Below the pieces are notes generated by a model that was not told the origin of the DNA, ran no database searches, and was given only the letters and a program-made list of their open reading frames with translations. 35,100 nt of DNA from Chlorobiota bacterium (GTDB taxonomy: Bacteria; Bacteroidota; Bacteroidia; Flavobacteriales; Flavobacteriaceae), in NCBI GenBank assembly GCA_013153605.1, contig JAADED010000070.1, positions 1-35,100 of the forward strand, written 5' to 3'. Shown in pieces: positions 1 to 10,955 of this stretch. How positions within the stretch are numbered: the stretch's first letter is position 1; every line of letters starts with the position of its first letter. Position numbers and translations under genes: made by a program.

Positions 1-1
1 C

Positions 2-406
2 GTGCCGGGCTCGGGTCGGCGCCTTGCTTGGACCGCCGGCGCCGAATACCAATGGCACCGCTCCATTCATATCTGGGCTGCCGGAATCGAACTCATGCAC
101 AACGCAGCTTACGGCGAATACTTGCGGTGGCTGGACATCGCTTACGGGACCTTCGGCGGCCGCCCGCCTTCGGCCTACCGAATCGCCGTTACGGGCGGAC
201 ACCTCTACAAAATGGGGCGGCTTCGCATTTACACGGGACTCGGGGTGTATATTTACGACCCTGCCCGCCTTTATGCCCCATTTTACCTCCGGCCGGGCAT
301 ACGCTACTACCCCTTCCGCCGGTGGGGTGTAGGCATTTCGCTCAAAACCCATTATTTTGCCGCCGAACAGGCGGATTTAACCCTCTTTTATAAATTTAAA
401 TTTTAA
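2..406 (+). CDS. Outer-membrane beta-barrel protein, 3' fragment (possibly PagL-like acyloxyacyl hydrolase)
   Basis: The frame is open at the left window edge, so only the last ~134 residues are visible and the true start lies outside. The visible part alternates hydrophobic and polar residues in short strands with many Tyr, Trp and Arg, and ends in Phe-Lys-Phe, as outer-membrane barrels do. A Gly-Val-Gly-Ile-Ser-Leu-Lys-Thr-His strand near the end resembles the C-terminal region of Bacteroidota proteins annotated as lipid A deacylase-like (PagL family). The neighbour 3 nt downstream is a DUF2807-like lipoprotein, a pairing I recall from flavobacterial genomes. The fold class is fairly safe. 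The enzymatic name is tentative because the N-terminal half is missing and the PagL His-x-Ser motif is not clearly present. Confidence 0.55.
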   Translation: MPGSGRRLAWTAGAEYQWHRSIHIWAAGIELMHNAAYGEYLRWLDIAYGTFGGRPPSAYRIAVTGGHLYKMGRLRIYTGLGVYIYDPARLYAPFYLRPGIRYYPFRRWGVGISLKTHYFAAEQADLTLFYKFKF

Positions 407-409
407 AAG

Positions 410-1159
410 ATGAACCGGGTTGTTTTTTTCCTCTTGATCCTGGTCACCGCGGCAAATTCTTCTTGCCGCAAAACCCGCCTGTGCGCCGATCCCGGACCCG
501 CCGTCCGCCGGGAATGGCCGCTGGGGCCGGTGGACAGCATCACCGTGGGGAGCCTTATGCGGGTCACCCTCATATACTCCGACACCAACCGGCTGGAACT
601 CCGGGCCGGCAAAACCCTTGCCGACGCTTTCGATTGGAACTTACATCACGGCCATTTGACCCTCCGGGCGGACACCGAGTGCCTCTTGCGCGATTCATCC
701 CGTATCTTGCATGTGACTCTCTACCTCCAAAACGTGCGAAAAATCATCCACCGCGGAGAGTGGCCCGTTACTTCGGCGGACACCCTCCCCTATCCCGACC
801 TCACTTTGATTTCCGAATACAACCCCCGCAAACAATCCACGGGCGCCGGCGATTTCGACTTACGGGTGCACAGCCGGCGACTTTCGGTTTCGGCCAACCA
901 CATGGCGGTTTTTCGAGTGGCGGGCCGAACGGATTCCCTATTTGTAGGCTTTTACGGCGGAATGCCGCGGTTCGAAGGTGCCTTTTTGCACGCCCGCGGC
1001 GTGCGGTTCATCCACAAAAGCGCCAACGACATCTTGTGTTTTCCCGTTCAATGCCTGTGCGGCACCCTGTATTCGACGGGTAATGTGGTGATTTTCAACG
1101 AACCCGACTCCGTTTATGTGGATTCGCGTTATACCGGCCGGCTGATACGGGCGTATTGA
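410..1159 (+). CDS. DUF2807-like (head GIN domain) lipoprotein
   Basis: The protein has 249 residues. A hydrophobic N-terminus runs into a lipobox (Ala-Asn-Ser-Ser-Cys, Cys at residue 19), so it is predicted to be exported and lipid-anchored. The rest is rich in short beta strands. Motifs such as 'VDSITVGSLMRVTLIY' near residues 40-55 and 'GTLYSTGNVVIFNEPDSV' near the end are typical of the right-handed beta-helix of DUF2807 (putative auto-transporter adhesin, head GIN domain) proteins of Bacteroidota. The biochemical role of that family is unknown. The ATG lies 3 nt after the preceding stop, so the two genes are probably co-transcribed. Family assignment rests on motif resemblance alone. Confidence 0.6.
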   Translation: MNRVVFFLLILVTAANSSCRKTRLCADPGPAVRREWPLGPVDSITVGSLMRVTLIYSDTNRLELRAGKTLADAFDWNLHHGHLTLRADTECLLRDSSRILHVTLYLQNVRKIIHRGEWPVTSADTLPYPDLTLISEYNPRKQSTGAGDFDLRVHSRRLSVSANHMAVFRVAGRTDSLFVGFYGGMPRFEGAFLHARGVRFIHKSANDILCFPVQCLCGTLYSTGNVVIFNEPDSVYVDSRYTGRLIRAY

Positions 1160-1168
1160 CTTTTTTTG

Positions 1169-1176
1169 TATATTTG
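1169..1176 (+). promoter_or_regulatory. -7 promoter box (TAnnTTTG) for tRNA-His
   Basis: TATATTTG is an exact match to the Bacteroidota sigma-ABfr -7 consensus TAnnTTTG. It ends 13 nt before the tRNA 5' end, which suits transcription starting just upstream of the mature tRNA. I see no convincing TTTG -33 element at the usual distance. Confidence 0.65.
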
Positions 1177-1189
1177 CATCGCTTATATG

Positions 1190-1263
1190 GCGACTGTAGC
1201 TCAGCTGGTCAGAGCGCCTGACTGTGGCTCAGGAGGTCGTCGGTTCGAGCCCGATCAGTCGCC
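1190..1263 (+). tRNA. tRNA-His (anticodon GTG)
   Basis: The cloverleaf folds by eye. The acceptor arm pairs GCGACTG (1190-1196) with CAGTCGC (1256-1262). The anticodon arm is CCTGA/TCAGG with loop CTGTGGC, giving anticodon GTG. The T arm carries GGTTCGAGCC. A G at 1189 lies opposite discriminator C1263, the G-1:C73 pair that marks histidine tRNAs. CCA is encoded at 1264-1266. A -7 box lies upstream and a terminator hairpin directly downstream, so this looks like a single-tRNA transcription unit. Confidence 0.97.
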
Positions 1264-1268
1264 CCAAA

Positions 1269-1298
1269 CGCCGTCCCTTCGACGGCGTTTTGTATTTT
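1269..1298 (+). terminator. Rho-independent terminator of tRNA-His
   Basis: CGCCGTC (1269-1275) pairs perfectly with GACGGCG (1281-1287) around a five-base loop. A T-rich tract TTTTGTATTTT follows. Confidence 0.85.
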
Positions 1299-1340
1299 GC
1301 ACCCTTCCCGAAAATTCCCGCCCTTTTTACCGAACCCATA

Positions 1341-1380
1341 AAAAACAGAAGGCCGCTCCGTGAAACACGGAACGGCCTTC
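1341..1380 (-). terminator. Rho-independent terminator downstream of the M1 peptidase
   Basis: GAAGGCCG (1348-1355) pairs with CGGCCTTC (1373-1380), and TCCGTG pairs with CACGGA inside it, with one C/A mismatch and an AAA loop. On the minus strand the stem is followed by TGTTTTT. An A tract on the other side (1381-1387) completes the terminator signature for the gene ending at 1442. Confidence 0.85.
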
Positions 1381-1441
1381 AAAAAAACTCAATTATGAAA
1401 AGAACCCCCCGTTAGAGTGATGCAATTACCGTGCCAAACTC

Positions 1442-3706
1442 TCAATATCCCGGTTCGGCTTTTTCTTTTTCCCGTTTTTCGCCTTCGTTCTTTTCTTCGC
1501 GGGGCCATACGTTATTGTCGGGATTAACGTCGGCGGTGATGTTTTCGGGATCGATTTCCAATTTAACGATTTCCTTGTCGGTAACGATTAATTTGCTCAC
1601 TTCCTTGTCGTTAAACCTCCAAATTTCGGCGGGATAAATTTTCTTCTCTTTGGTGCCGTCTTCATAGGTAATCACCAAAACGATGGGCATTACCAATCCT
1701 CCGTTCTTTTCGAAGGTCACGCGATAGAAATACTTGGGATATTTCACTTCGTCGGGTTTAAGGCCGTACTCTTTCTTCAAATATTCTTTGAGAGCGGGAG
1801 TCTGGCGGAGGATATCCTTCTTTTTCTTCAACGAAGGGTCGAAATCGGGGCTGTCTTCGGCCACCAGAGATACGAACACCGGAAAATCTTTCAGCTTCAT
1901 CCCGTATCCCCGGGCCATGGCCTTCACCCGCGAAGTGGGTTTATCGGTCACGTAAAAGCGCGTTACTTTTTTGATCCCTATATCGTTTACGTCGGTGGTG
2001 AAGAACCATCCGCGCCAAAACCAATCCAAATCGGTGCCCGAAGCGTCCTCCATGGTGCGGAAGAAATCGGCCGGCGTGGGATGTTTGAATTTCCAGCGGT
2101 TGGCGTAGGTCTTCAAGGCCCGGTCGAACCGGTCGTGACCCAACACCACTTCTCGGAGAATGTAGAGCCCCGCGGCGGTTTTGTGATAAGCCGTTTTTCC
2201 GCGATTATACATTTGATCGGCATTCACCATAATGGGTTGCATACGGGATTGGTCGCTCAAGAGAAAATCCACCAAATCTTTGGGATATCCCCGCGAGGGG
2301 AAACCCTTTTCCCACATTTGTTCCGAGCGCAATTGGATAAAGGTATTCAACCCCTCGTCCATCCACATCCATTGGCGTTCGTCGGAATTTACCACCATGG
2401 GGAACCAGTTGTGTCCCACTTCGTGAATAATGACGCTGATCACCCCTTTGGCCAACCGGTCCGAATAGGTGCCGTCGGGATTGGCACGTCCGTAATTCCA
2501 GGAAATCATGGGGTACTCCATTCCCTGGCGATAGACGTTCACCGCAATGGCTTTGTGATAGGGATAATCGAACAGCATGTCCGAATAAGTACGCAAGGTA
2601 TGGGCCACGGCCTTCACCCCGTATTTTTCCCAAATGGGCCGGGCTTCGGGCGGGTACATGGCGATGGCCATCTTGGTTTTTCCTCCGATTTTTACCCCCA
2701 TAGCATCATAAATGAAGCGGGGCGAAGCGGCGAAGGCAAAATCCCGCACGTCGTTGGCTTTGAATTGCCAGGTTTTATAAGTTTTTTCTCCACGGGGAAA
2801 ATTATTTTCGGCTTCTTCGGGCGTAATTACCCGCACCGGACGGTCGAAGGTGCGCATGGCCTTGAGCCACCGCATCCATTGCTCGCGCGTAAACATTTCC
2901 TGGCGATTGACCAATTTGCCCGTTCCGTCGATCACGAAATGAGCGGGCGCCTTGATGTTGACCGTATAATTTCCGAACGGAAGGGCAAATTCACCCGTAC
3001 CGATATACTGATTGGTTTGCCATCCTTCCACGTCGCTGTACACCGCCATGCGCGGAAAAAATTGGGCGATGGCATAGAGCCGCCGGCCGTCTTCGAACTC
3101 TTCGTATCCCGAACGGGCCCACCCTTGGCGCAAATTGTTGATGTTGTATTCCCATTTAATCTTAAAGGCATACTTCTCCCCGGGTTTGAGGGGTTCGGGC
3201 AAATCCACCCGCATCATGGTATAATTGATGTCGTAAGGCAAATCGCGGCCCTTGGCATCCTTCACGTAATGAATGGTATAACCTCCCTTGTACTTGCGAT
3301 CGGTAAAGCGGGCGATAAAATCGCCGGGGCGCAACATGATATTGTCGCCGTCCGAAGTGGTAAGCTCGGTAAAATTGTCTTCCATCCGGCGGTTCTGATC
3401 CAGCTGGACCCACAAATGTTGAAGCGGTTGAGGAGAATTATTGTAATAAATAATGGTTTCTTCCCCTTTTAACACCGGTTGTTCGGGATCGTCCACCAGC
3501 TCGATGTCCATCACGTAATCGGCGCGGTTCTGGAAATAAGCCGGTCCGGGTGCGCCGTCGGCACTCCGGTACATATTGGGCGTGGGCAACAAGTCGTAAA
3601 GTTGCCGGAATTTACTGGTATTGCCGTGCCCTTGCGGAATCTTTTTCTCCTGGGCTCCGGCAACCCAAAGGGCCAATGCGGTAAATATGAATAACACTTT
3701 TTTCAT
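1442..3706 (-). CDS. Secreted M1 family metallopeptidase (aminopeptidase)
   Basis: This is a zinc aminopeptidase that trims N-terminal residues from peptides. It is probably periplasmic or outer-membrane associated, given the signal peptide (MKKVLFIFTALALWVAGAQ). The zinc signature HExxH-x18-E is complete: HEVGH at about residues 428-432 and the third ligand in MDEG at about 451. The exopeptidase motif equivalent to GAMEN reads QGMEY about 30 residues upstream. The C-terminus ends in a Lys/Glu-rich tail. The longest frame begins with GTG at 3712; I prefer the ATG two codons later (3706), which starts a standard signal peptide. TAGATTTA at 3733-3726 is a 7/8 match to the -7 box and would give a short leader. 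The gene stands alone, with its own terminator downstream. Confidence 0.93.
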   Translation of the reverse strand: MKKVLFIFTALALWVAGAQEKKIPQGHGNTSKFRQLYDLLPTPNMYRSADGAPGPAYFQNRADYVMDIELVDDPEQPVLKGEETIIYYNNSPQPLQHLWVQLDQNRRMEDNFTELTTSDGDNIMLRPGDFIARFTDRKYKGGYTIHYVKDAKGRDLPYDINYTMMRVDLPEPLKPGEKYAFKIKWEYNINNLRQGWARSGYEEFEDGRRLYAIAQFFPRMAVYSDVEGWQTNQYIGTGEFALPFGNYTVNIKAPAHFVIDGTGKLVNRQEMFTREQWMRWLKAMRTFDRPVRVITPEEAENNFPRGEKTYKTWQFKANDVRDFAFAASPRFIYDAMGVKIGGKTKMAIAMYPPEARPIWEKYGVKAVAHTLRTYSDMLFDYPYHKAIAVNVYRQGMEYPMISWNYGRANPDGTYSDRLAKGVISVIIHEVGHNWFPMVVNSDERQWMWMDEGLNTFIQLRSEQMWEKGFPSRGYPKDLVDFLLSDQSRMQPIMVNADQMYNRGKTAYHKTAAGLYILREVVLGHDRFDRALKTYANRWKFKHPTPADFFRTMEDASGTDLDWFWRGWFFTTDVNDIGIKKVTRFYVTDKPTSRVKAMARGYGMKLKDFPVFVSLVAEDSPDFDPSLKKKKDILRQTPALKEYLKKEYGLKPDEVKYPKYFYRVTFEKNGGLVMPIVLVITYEDGTKEKKIYPAEIWRFNDKEVSKLIVTDKEIVKLEIDPENITADVNPDNNVWPREEKNEGEKREKEKAEPGY

Positions 3707-3854
3707 GGTCACGGGTATTTGCGTGTAAATCTAAAGATTTTCCGCACACGGAAAGAGAAAAGATGTGTTAGAATTTCCAAGGCGATTTCTTAAAGGATTC
3801 CCCGGTTTCCCAAAGGGATATGAAAAGGACCGTTTTTTTGGAAAAATTTTCCTT

Positions 3855-6719
3855 TCAATCTTTATGTTTTTCGGCTACGGCCGGATTTTTAAGCTCTTCG
3901 CGCAAGTATCGGGCGGTCTGATTATTTTCCAGCCCGATCATCTCCTCCGGCGTTCCCTCGAAGAGGATGCGCCCTCCCGCTTCGCCTCCTCCGGGACCCA
4001 AATCGATGATATGATCGGCCAGCTTCATAATATCTGTATTGTGTTCGATGACCAATACGGTGTTACCTTTATCCGTCAGGCGGTTGAGAATGTCGGCCAG
4101 AAGGCGGATGTCTTCGAAATGCAAGCCGGTGGTAGGCTCGTCGAGGATGTAAAGGGTTTTTCCCGTATCGCGCTTGGCCAATTCGGCGGCCAATTTGACC
4201 CGTTGGGCTTCGCCGCCCGAAAGGGTGGTGGACGGCTGACCCAATTTGAGATATCCCAATCCTATTTCTTCCAGGATTTGGAGCTTGCGCTTGATGCGCG
4301 GAACGGCCTCGAAAAATTTCAGAGCTTCCGACACGCTCATTTCCAACACGTCGTGGATATTTTTGTTTTTGTACACCACTTCCAAGGTTTCGCGGTTAAA
4401 CCGCTTGCCGCCGCATGCTTCGCACGTTACATGGATGTCGGGAAGGAAATTCATTTCGATCACCCGCACGCCCGCTCCTTGGCATACTTCGCACCGGCCG
4501 CCCGCCACGTTGAAAGAAAACCGCCCCGGTTTATATCCGCGGATTTTGGCTTCCACGGTTTGGGCGAACAAGCGGCGAATGTCGTCAAACACGCCTATAT
4601 AGGTGGCGGGATTGGATCGGGGCGTGCGTCCGATGGGGCTTTGGTCGATGTCGATGACTTTGTCGATATGCTCCACTCCTTCCAACCGGTCGAAAGGGAG
4701 GGGATCGTCCAGGCTTCCGTGAAGGATGCGCCGCAAAGCGGGGTACAATGTTTCGTTTATTAAAGTGGATTTGCCGCTTCCCGACACGCCGGTCACCACG
4801 ATAAATTTGCCGAGCGGTATTTCGAGGCGTACGTGTTTGAGGTTGCGGCCCCGCGCTCCTTCGAGCACGATTTTTTTGCCGCTTCCGGTCCTTCGAGTCG
4901 AAGGCACGGGAATCTCCAACCGCCCGCTCAGATATGCGCCCGTGAGCGAATCCGCGCGGGCCACCTCTTCGGGCGATCCTTGGGCCACGATTCGCCCGCC
5001 CTGCACCCCCGCTCCCGGACCCAAATCGATGATATGATCGGCCCGCCGCATCATTTCCTTGTCATGTTCGACCACCACCACCGTATTGCCGCCGTCGCGC
5101 AACCGGCGCAAGGAATCGATCAGGCGGCTGTTGTCCGACGGATGAAGACCGATGCTGGGCTCGTCCAATATGTAGAGCACGTTGACCAATCGCGCCCCGA
5201 TTTGCGAAGCCAACCGTATGCGCTGGGACTCCCCGCCCGACAGGGTGCCGGCAGCCCGGTTGAGGGTGAGGTAATCCAAGCCCACATCCCGGAGGAACGA
5301 AAGCCGCTTGCGGATTTCTTTGATCACCTCCTCCCCGATTCGGCGTTGACGTTCGTCCAGATGCGAAGGCAAATCCGCAAACCAGCGGTCCAAATCCTTG
5401 ATTTCCATTTCGGTCAATTCCCCGATGTGCTTGCCCGCAATTTTAAAATGCACGGTTTCGGGTCGCAATCGGCTCCCCCCGCACGAAGGGCATGCCTTGC
5501 GGGTCATGTAGGCCGACGCCCATCGCCTCAATTTTTTGGACTCGTCTTGACGGAATTGGGCTTCGATAAAAGGGATCAAACCGTCGAATTTCAGGCGGTA
5601 CTCCTGGGTTACGCCCGTCACGTCCGAGTGGACGGTAAGGAATTCGTCGGTGCCGTAAAGGATTTTGTTCAATCCTTCTTCAGGAATTTTTTCGATGGGC
5701 GTTTTCAGGTCGAATCCGTATTTCTTGCCGATCATTTCCAATTGGGAAGTAATCCACTTATGTGTGGCCGGATCCACGGGAGCCAATCCCCCTTGAGCGA
5801 TGCTTTTGGACGGGTCGGGAATGATTTTGGAAAGGTCGGCTTCATATACCTCGCCCAATCCTTTGCAAACGGGACAATATCCTTTGGGTGAATTGAAAGA
5901 GAAAAAATTGGGATCGGGCTCCGGAAGGGCGGTACCCGTACCCGTATCCACGATTTGCCGGCCGTAATAGGCCAATTCCCCTTCGCCGTCCCATACGGCC
6001 AATATGCCTTTGCCCAAACCGAGGGCCGTTTCCACCGCCGAAACCAAACGGGCGAACCCCTTGTCTTCCTCTTTTGAGGGCACCACCAAATGATCCACCA
6101 CGGCTTCGATGTCGTGGGTTTTGTAGCGCTCCACTTGCATGCCCGGCGTGATGTCCTTCAACATGCCGTCCACCCGCACGCGGGTAAGGCGTTTTTTGGC
6201 CAAACGTTCGAACAATTCGCGGTAATGGCCCTTACGGGCGCGGACCATGGGAGCCAGAATGTACCTCACTTCGCCGCCGTGGGCTTCCGATATCTCGCGC
6301 GCAATATCGGCAGGGGTGCAATTCCGTTCCGACACGGGCGTGTTGTCCTCTCCGGTACGGGAAATTTTGGCGTACAACAACCGGAGGAAATCGTAAATTT
6401 CGGTTACCGTCCCCACCGTGGAACGCGGATTTTTGTGCACCGTCTTTTGTTCGATGGCCACCACAGGCGGCAAGTGATCGATCTTGTCCACGTCGGGCCG
6501 CTCCATGGCTCCCACAAACTGACGGGCATAGGCCGATACCGTCTCCAAAAAGCGGCGTTGCCCTTCGGCATATAAGGTATTAAACGCCAATCCCGACTTG
6601 CCGCTCCCGCTGATGCCGGTCAATACGGTGATGCGGCGCAACGGAATGCGCACGTCTATATTTTTCAAATTATGCTCGCGCGCTCCTTTTATTTCGATAT
6701 GGGTGGGTTTACGGCTCAT
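3855..6719 (-). CDS. uvrA: Excinuclease ABC subunit A (UvrA-type ABC ATPase)
   Basis: The 954 residues form the DNA-damage recognition ATPase of nucleotide excision repair, which loads UvrB. There are two ABC modules. The first has a Walker A of GISGSGKS (35-42) and signature LSGGESQ. The second has GVSGSGKST, and LSGGEAQ at about 833. Zinc modules are present: CxxC at CPVC and CPSC in the first half, and C743/C746/C766/C769 in the second. Length is normal. Bacteroidota often carry more than one UvrA. The wording 'SAYARQFVGAMERPDVDKID' and the Gly after Walker A Ser (most have Ser) leave open whether this is the main UvrA or a paralogue. It lies 69 nt downstream of the membrane protein gene and may share its transcript. 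Confidence 0.93.
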   Translation of the reverse strand: MSRKPTHIEIKGAREHNLKNIDVRIPLRRITVLTGISGSGKSGLAFNTLYAEGQRRFLETVSAYARQFVGAMERPDVDKIDHLPPVVAIEQKTVHKNPRSTVGTVTEIYDFLRLLYAKISRTGEDNTPVSERNCTPADIAREISEAHGGEVRYILAPMVRARKGHYRELFERLAKKRLTRVRVDGMLKDITPGMQVERYKTHDIEAVVDHLVVPSKEEDKGFARLVSAVETALGLGKGILAVWDGEGELAYYGRQIVDTGTGTALPEPDPNFFSFNSPKGYCPVCKGLGEVYEADLSKIIPDPSKSIAQGGLAPVDPATHKWITSQLEMIGKKYGFDLKTPIEKIPEEGLNKILYGTDEFLTVHSDVTGVTQEYRLKFDGLIPFIEAQFRQDESKKLRRWASAYMTRKACPSCGGSRLRPETVHFKIAGKHIGELTEMEIKDLDRWFADLPSHLDERQRRIGEEVIKEIRKRLSFLRDVGLDYLTLNRAAGTLSGGESQRIRLASQIGARLVNVLYILDEPSIGLHPSDNSRLIDSLRRLRDGGNTVVVVEHDKEMMRRADHIIDLGPGAGVQGGRIVAQGSPEEVARADSLTGAYLSGRLEIPVPSTRRTGSGKKIVLEGARGRNLKHVRLEIPLGKFIVVTGVSGSGKSTLINETLYPALRRILHGSLDDPLPFDRLEGVEHIDKVIDIDQSPIGRTPRSNPATYIGVFDDIRRLFAQTVEAKIRGYKPGRFSFNVAGGRCEVCQGAGVRVIEMNFLPDIHVTCEACGGKRFNRETLEVVYKNKNIHDVLEMSVSEALKFFEAVPRIKRKLQILEEIGLGYLKLGQPSTTLSGGEAQRVKLAAELAKRDTGKTLYILDEPTTGLHFEDIRLLADILNRLTDKGNTVLVIEHNTDIMKLADHIIDLGPGGGEAGGRILFEGTPEEMIGLENNQTARYLREELKNPAVAEKHKD

Positions 6720-6788
6720 TGGAGAATGGATGTAAGTGGGCCTTTAAAAACATTCTTTTTAACAAAAACCGTTCCAACCCGTCGTCTT

Positions 6789-9015
<2,227 letters not shown>

Positions 9016-9026
9016 ATCCGGCGGAT

Positions 9027-9305
9027 ATGAAAGTGGAAATCGTATCGCCCGAAGGAAAATTGCTGGACACCGAAGCTACGCTGGTATCCCTGCCCGGCGT
9101 AAACGGGGCGTTCGAAATTCTCGACCATCACGCTCCCATCATCGCATTGCTGGGCAAAGGTACGGTGCGCGTGGTGGGCGACCGAATCACGGTGGATGAA
9201 GACGTGGAAGACAAATTCGAAATCCTTAAAGGAGAAGTGCGCTTGCCGTTCAATAGCGGGACCATCGAAATGAAGCAAAACAGATTAATCGTGTTGGTGG
9301 AATAA
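9027..9305 (+). CDS. atpC: F1Fo ATP synthase subunit epsilon (short form)
   Basis: This is the rotor-stalk subunit that bridges gamma and the c-ring. The 92 residues cover only the N-terminal beta-sandwich ('MKVEIVSPEGKLLDTEATLV', 'LPGVNGAFEILDHHAPIIA'). The inhibitory C-terminal two-helix domain of the ~135-residue enterobacterial protein is absent. Short epsilon subunits are common in Bacteroidota, so this is not a truncation. It implies that epsilon-helix inhibition of ATP hydrolysis does not operate here. The gene sits 11 nt after atpD and before a strong terminator. Confidence 0.95.
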   Translation: MKVEIVSPEGKLLDTEATLVSLPGVNGAFEILDHHAPIIALLGKGTVRVVGDRITVDEDVEDKFEILKGEVRLPFNSGTIEMKQNRLIVLVE

Positions 9306-9331
9306 TTTCACCTTCCATTCACAAAAACAAA

Positions 9332-9367
9332 GGGGCTGTCTTTCGAGTCAGCCCCTTTTTATTTTTT
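9332..9367. terminator. Bidirectional terminator between atpC and rluB
   Basis: GGGGCTG (9332-9338) pairs with CAGCCCC (9349-9355). A CT/AG extension closes a TTCG tetraloop after one T/T mismatch. T tracts follow on the plus strand (9356-9367). On the minus strand the stem is followed by TTTGTTTTTG, so it can serve both converging genes. Nearly the same sequence recurs at 34937-34972. Confidence 0.88.
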
Positions 9368-9410
9368 CATATCGCGCCGCGCGCAATCGGCTTAAGCTTT
9401 TTTCTTTTCC

Positions 9411-10223
9411 TTACAGCATTTTCAGAAAGCTCACCTCCTTGTCGGTAAGGTATCGCCACTGGCCGCGTTCCAACCCTTTTTTGGTCAGCCCGGCAAACAT
9501 CACGCGGTCCAGTTTTTTTACGTCATAACCCAGATGCTTGAAAATTCGCCGCACGATGCGGTTGCGGCCCGAATGGAGCTTCACGCCCACCTCGGAACGC
9601 GGCGCTCCCTGGATGTAAGAAATTTCGTCCACGTAAATCATGCCGTCGTTCAATTTCAATCCCTCGCGGATTTTTTGCATGTCGCTTTGTTTGAGATTGC
9701 GGTCCAAAACCACGTGATAAATTTTTTCCACCTTGTTTTTGGGATGCAACAATTTTTCGGCCAGCTGTCCGTCATTGGTCAAGAGGAGCACGCCCGTGGT
9801 TTTGCGATCGAGCCGTCCCACCGGATAGAGACGGTACTTGGAGGCGTCTTTCACCAGGTCCATTACCGTTTTGCGGTTGCGCTCGTCTTTGGTGGTGGTA
9901 ATGTAGTTTTTTGGCTTGTTGAGCAATACATACACCTTCTTTTCGGGCACCACCGGCTCGCCGCCGAAGCGCACTTCGTCTTCAGGATTCACCTTATATC
10001 CCATTTCGGTGATTACCTCTCCGTTGACGGTTACCATGCCGTTTTTGATCAACTCGTCGGCCCGGCGTCGCGAAGCGATGCCCGCATGGGCCAAATATTT
10101 ATTCAAGCGCATGGGCCATTCGGGAGCCGCCTCTTTTTTGGGACGGCGAAAACGGGGACGAAACCGTCCGCGCACCCCTCCTTTACGGGCCGGCCGCATA
10201 CGTCCTTTTTCTTTGTTTTTCAT
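9411..10223 (-). CDS. rRNA pseudouridine synthase, RsuA/RluB/RluF family
   Basis: This enzyme isomerises a specific uridine in ribosomal RNA to pseudouridine. It has 270 residues. A very basic N-terminal extension (residues 1-35, Arg/Lys/Gly rich) precedes an S4 RNA-binding domain ('MRLNKYLAHAGIASRRRADE' onward, about 38-95) and the catalytic domain. The catalytic Asp lies in GRLDRKTTGVLLLTNDG, and 'LHSGRNRIVRRIFKHLGYDV' is the family's C-terminal signature. RluB (23S U2605) is the most likely specificity, but paralogues cannot be separated by eye. The gene is monocistronic, divergent from the thioredoxin-glutaredoxin unit. Confidence 0.92.
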   Translation of the reverse strand: MKNKEKGRMRPARKGGVRGRFRPRFRRPKKEAAPEWPMRLNKYLAHAGIASRRRADELIKNGMVTVNGEVITEMGYKVNPEDEVRFGGEPVVPEKKVYVLLNKPKNYITTTKDERNRKTVMDLVKDASKYRLYPVGRLDRKTTGVLLLTNDGQLAEKLLHPKNKVEKIYHVVLDRNLKQSDMQKIREGLKLNDGMIYVDEISYIQGAPRSEVGVKLHSGRNRIVRRIFKHLGYDVKKLDRVMFAGLTKKGLERGQWRYLTDKEVSFLKML

Positions 10224-10326
10224 TTTTTCGCTTTTTTACAGCCCCCATTCCGCACAAATCATTCCAAACGGGCGCCGTGACATTTTGGCACGCAGTCCCG
10301 TGCCCGGGTCAATGGCATATTTATTG

Positions 10327-10334
10327 TAATTTTG
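10327..10334 (+). promoter_or_regulatory. -7 promoter box for the thioredoxin-glutaredoxin/groES unit
   Basis: TAATTTTG is an exact TAnnTTTG match, 25 nt before the ATG at 10360, the same spacing as at atpD. No clear -33 element is visible. Confidence 0.5.
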
Positions 10335-10359
10335 CCTTCGAAAAATCGGCACGCAAGCC

Positions 10360-10935
10360 ATGGAAATCCGCCCGTTGGCACATAAAGGTGATTTTTCGGA
10401 ACGTACGGCCCGCGGCCGCACAGCGGTTTTGTTTTTTAAACCCGCCCATCAAGCCTCCGAATGCGCCCGAAAAAATTTGGCACAAACCGAAGGCGAAGGA
10501 GAGGTGCTGGGCGTGGACGTTAGCGCCGTGCGCGACATCCATCCGCTGGTGGGCGTAACCTCCGTTCCCACCCTCGTGATCCTGGAGGACGGAAAGGTGA
10601 AAAACATCGTCAAAGGTTGCCAATCGCCGGCCTACTACAAAAAAATCATAAGCGGCGAAGGAGCATCCGTCCGCCGTGCCGACGGCAAACCCCAAAAGAG
10701 GGTTACCGTCTATACTACGCCCACGTGTCCGTATTGCAATAAGCTGAAACAATATCTCAACAAGCACGGCATCCGTTATACCGACATCAACGTGGCCGCC
10801 GACCAACGGGCCGCGCAAGAAATGGTGCGCAAAAGCGGCCAACGCGGCGTACCCCAAACCGACATCAACGGGCAAATCGTGATCGGCTTCGACGTGCCCA
10901 AAATTTCCAGACTCTTGGACATCCCTACCGAATAA
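10360..10935 (+). CDS. Two-domain redox protein: degenerate thioredoxin fused to glutaredoxin
   Basis: The protein has 191 residues. Residues 1-100 have the thioredoxin pattern (beta strand 'TAVLFFKPAH', cis-Pro loop 'VTSVPTLVILEDGKV'), but the usual CxxC is replaced by PAHQASEC, leaving one Cys (C35). Residues 113-188 are a glutaredoxin/NrdH-like domain with CPYC at 123-126 and a cis-Pro in RGVPQT. No signal peptide is present, so it should be cytoplasmic. It probably reduces disulfides or glutathione-type mixed disulfides on partners that the first domain may help to bind; that is inference. A GroES-like gene follows 20 nt downstream in the same unit. Domain calls are firm; the physiological partner is unknown. 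Confidence 0.82.
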   Translation: MEIRPLAHKGDFSERTARGRTAVLFFKPAHQASECARKNLAQTEGEGEVLGVDVSAVRDIHPLVGVTSVPTLVILEDGKVKNIVKGCQSPAYYKKIISGEGASVRRADGKPQKRVTVYTTPTCPYCNKLKQYLNKHGIRYTDINVAADQRAAQEMVRKSGQRGVPQTDINGQIVIGFDVPKISRLLDIPTE

Positions 10936-10955
10936 CCCCAAAAATCCATACGACC

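Noticed and set aside
2081-3472. 463-residue plus-strand frame opposite the M1 peptidase
   Set aside because: Rich in His, Gly and Phe from reverse-complemented codons, with no recognisable domain; the minus-strand gene has an intact zinc site.
3840-3852. GGAAAAATTTTCC near the uvrA stop as a terminator
   Set aside because: An AT-only core with almost no loop and no T tract after it on the minus strand.
3765-4763. 332-residue plus-strand frame opposite uvrA
   Set aside because: Antisense to a clear ABC ATPase; composition is typical of a mirror frame.
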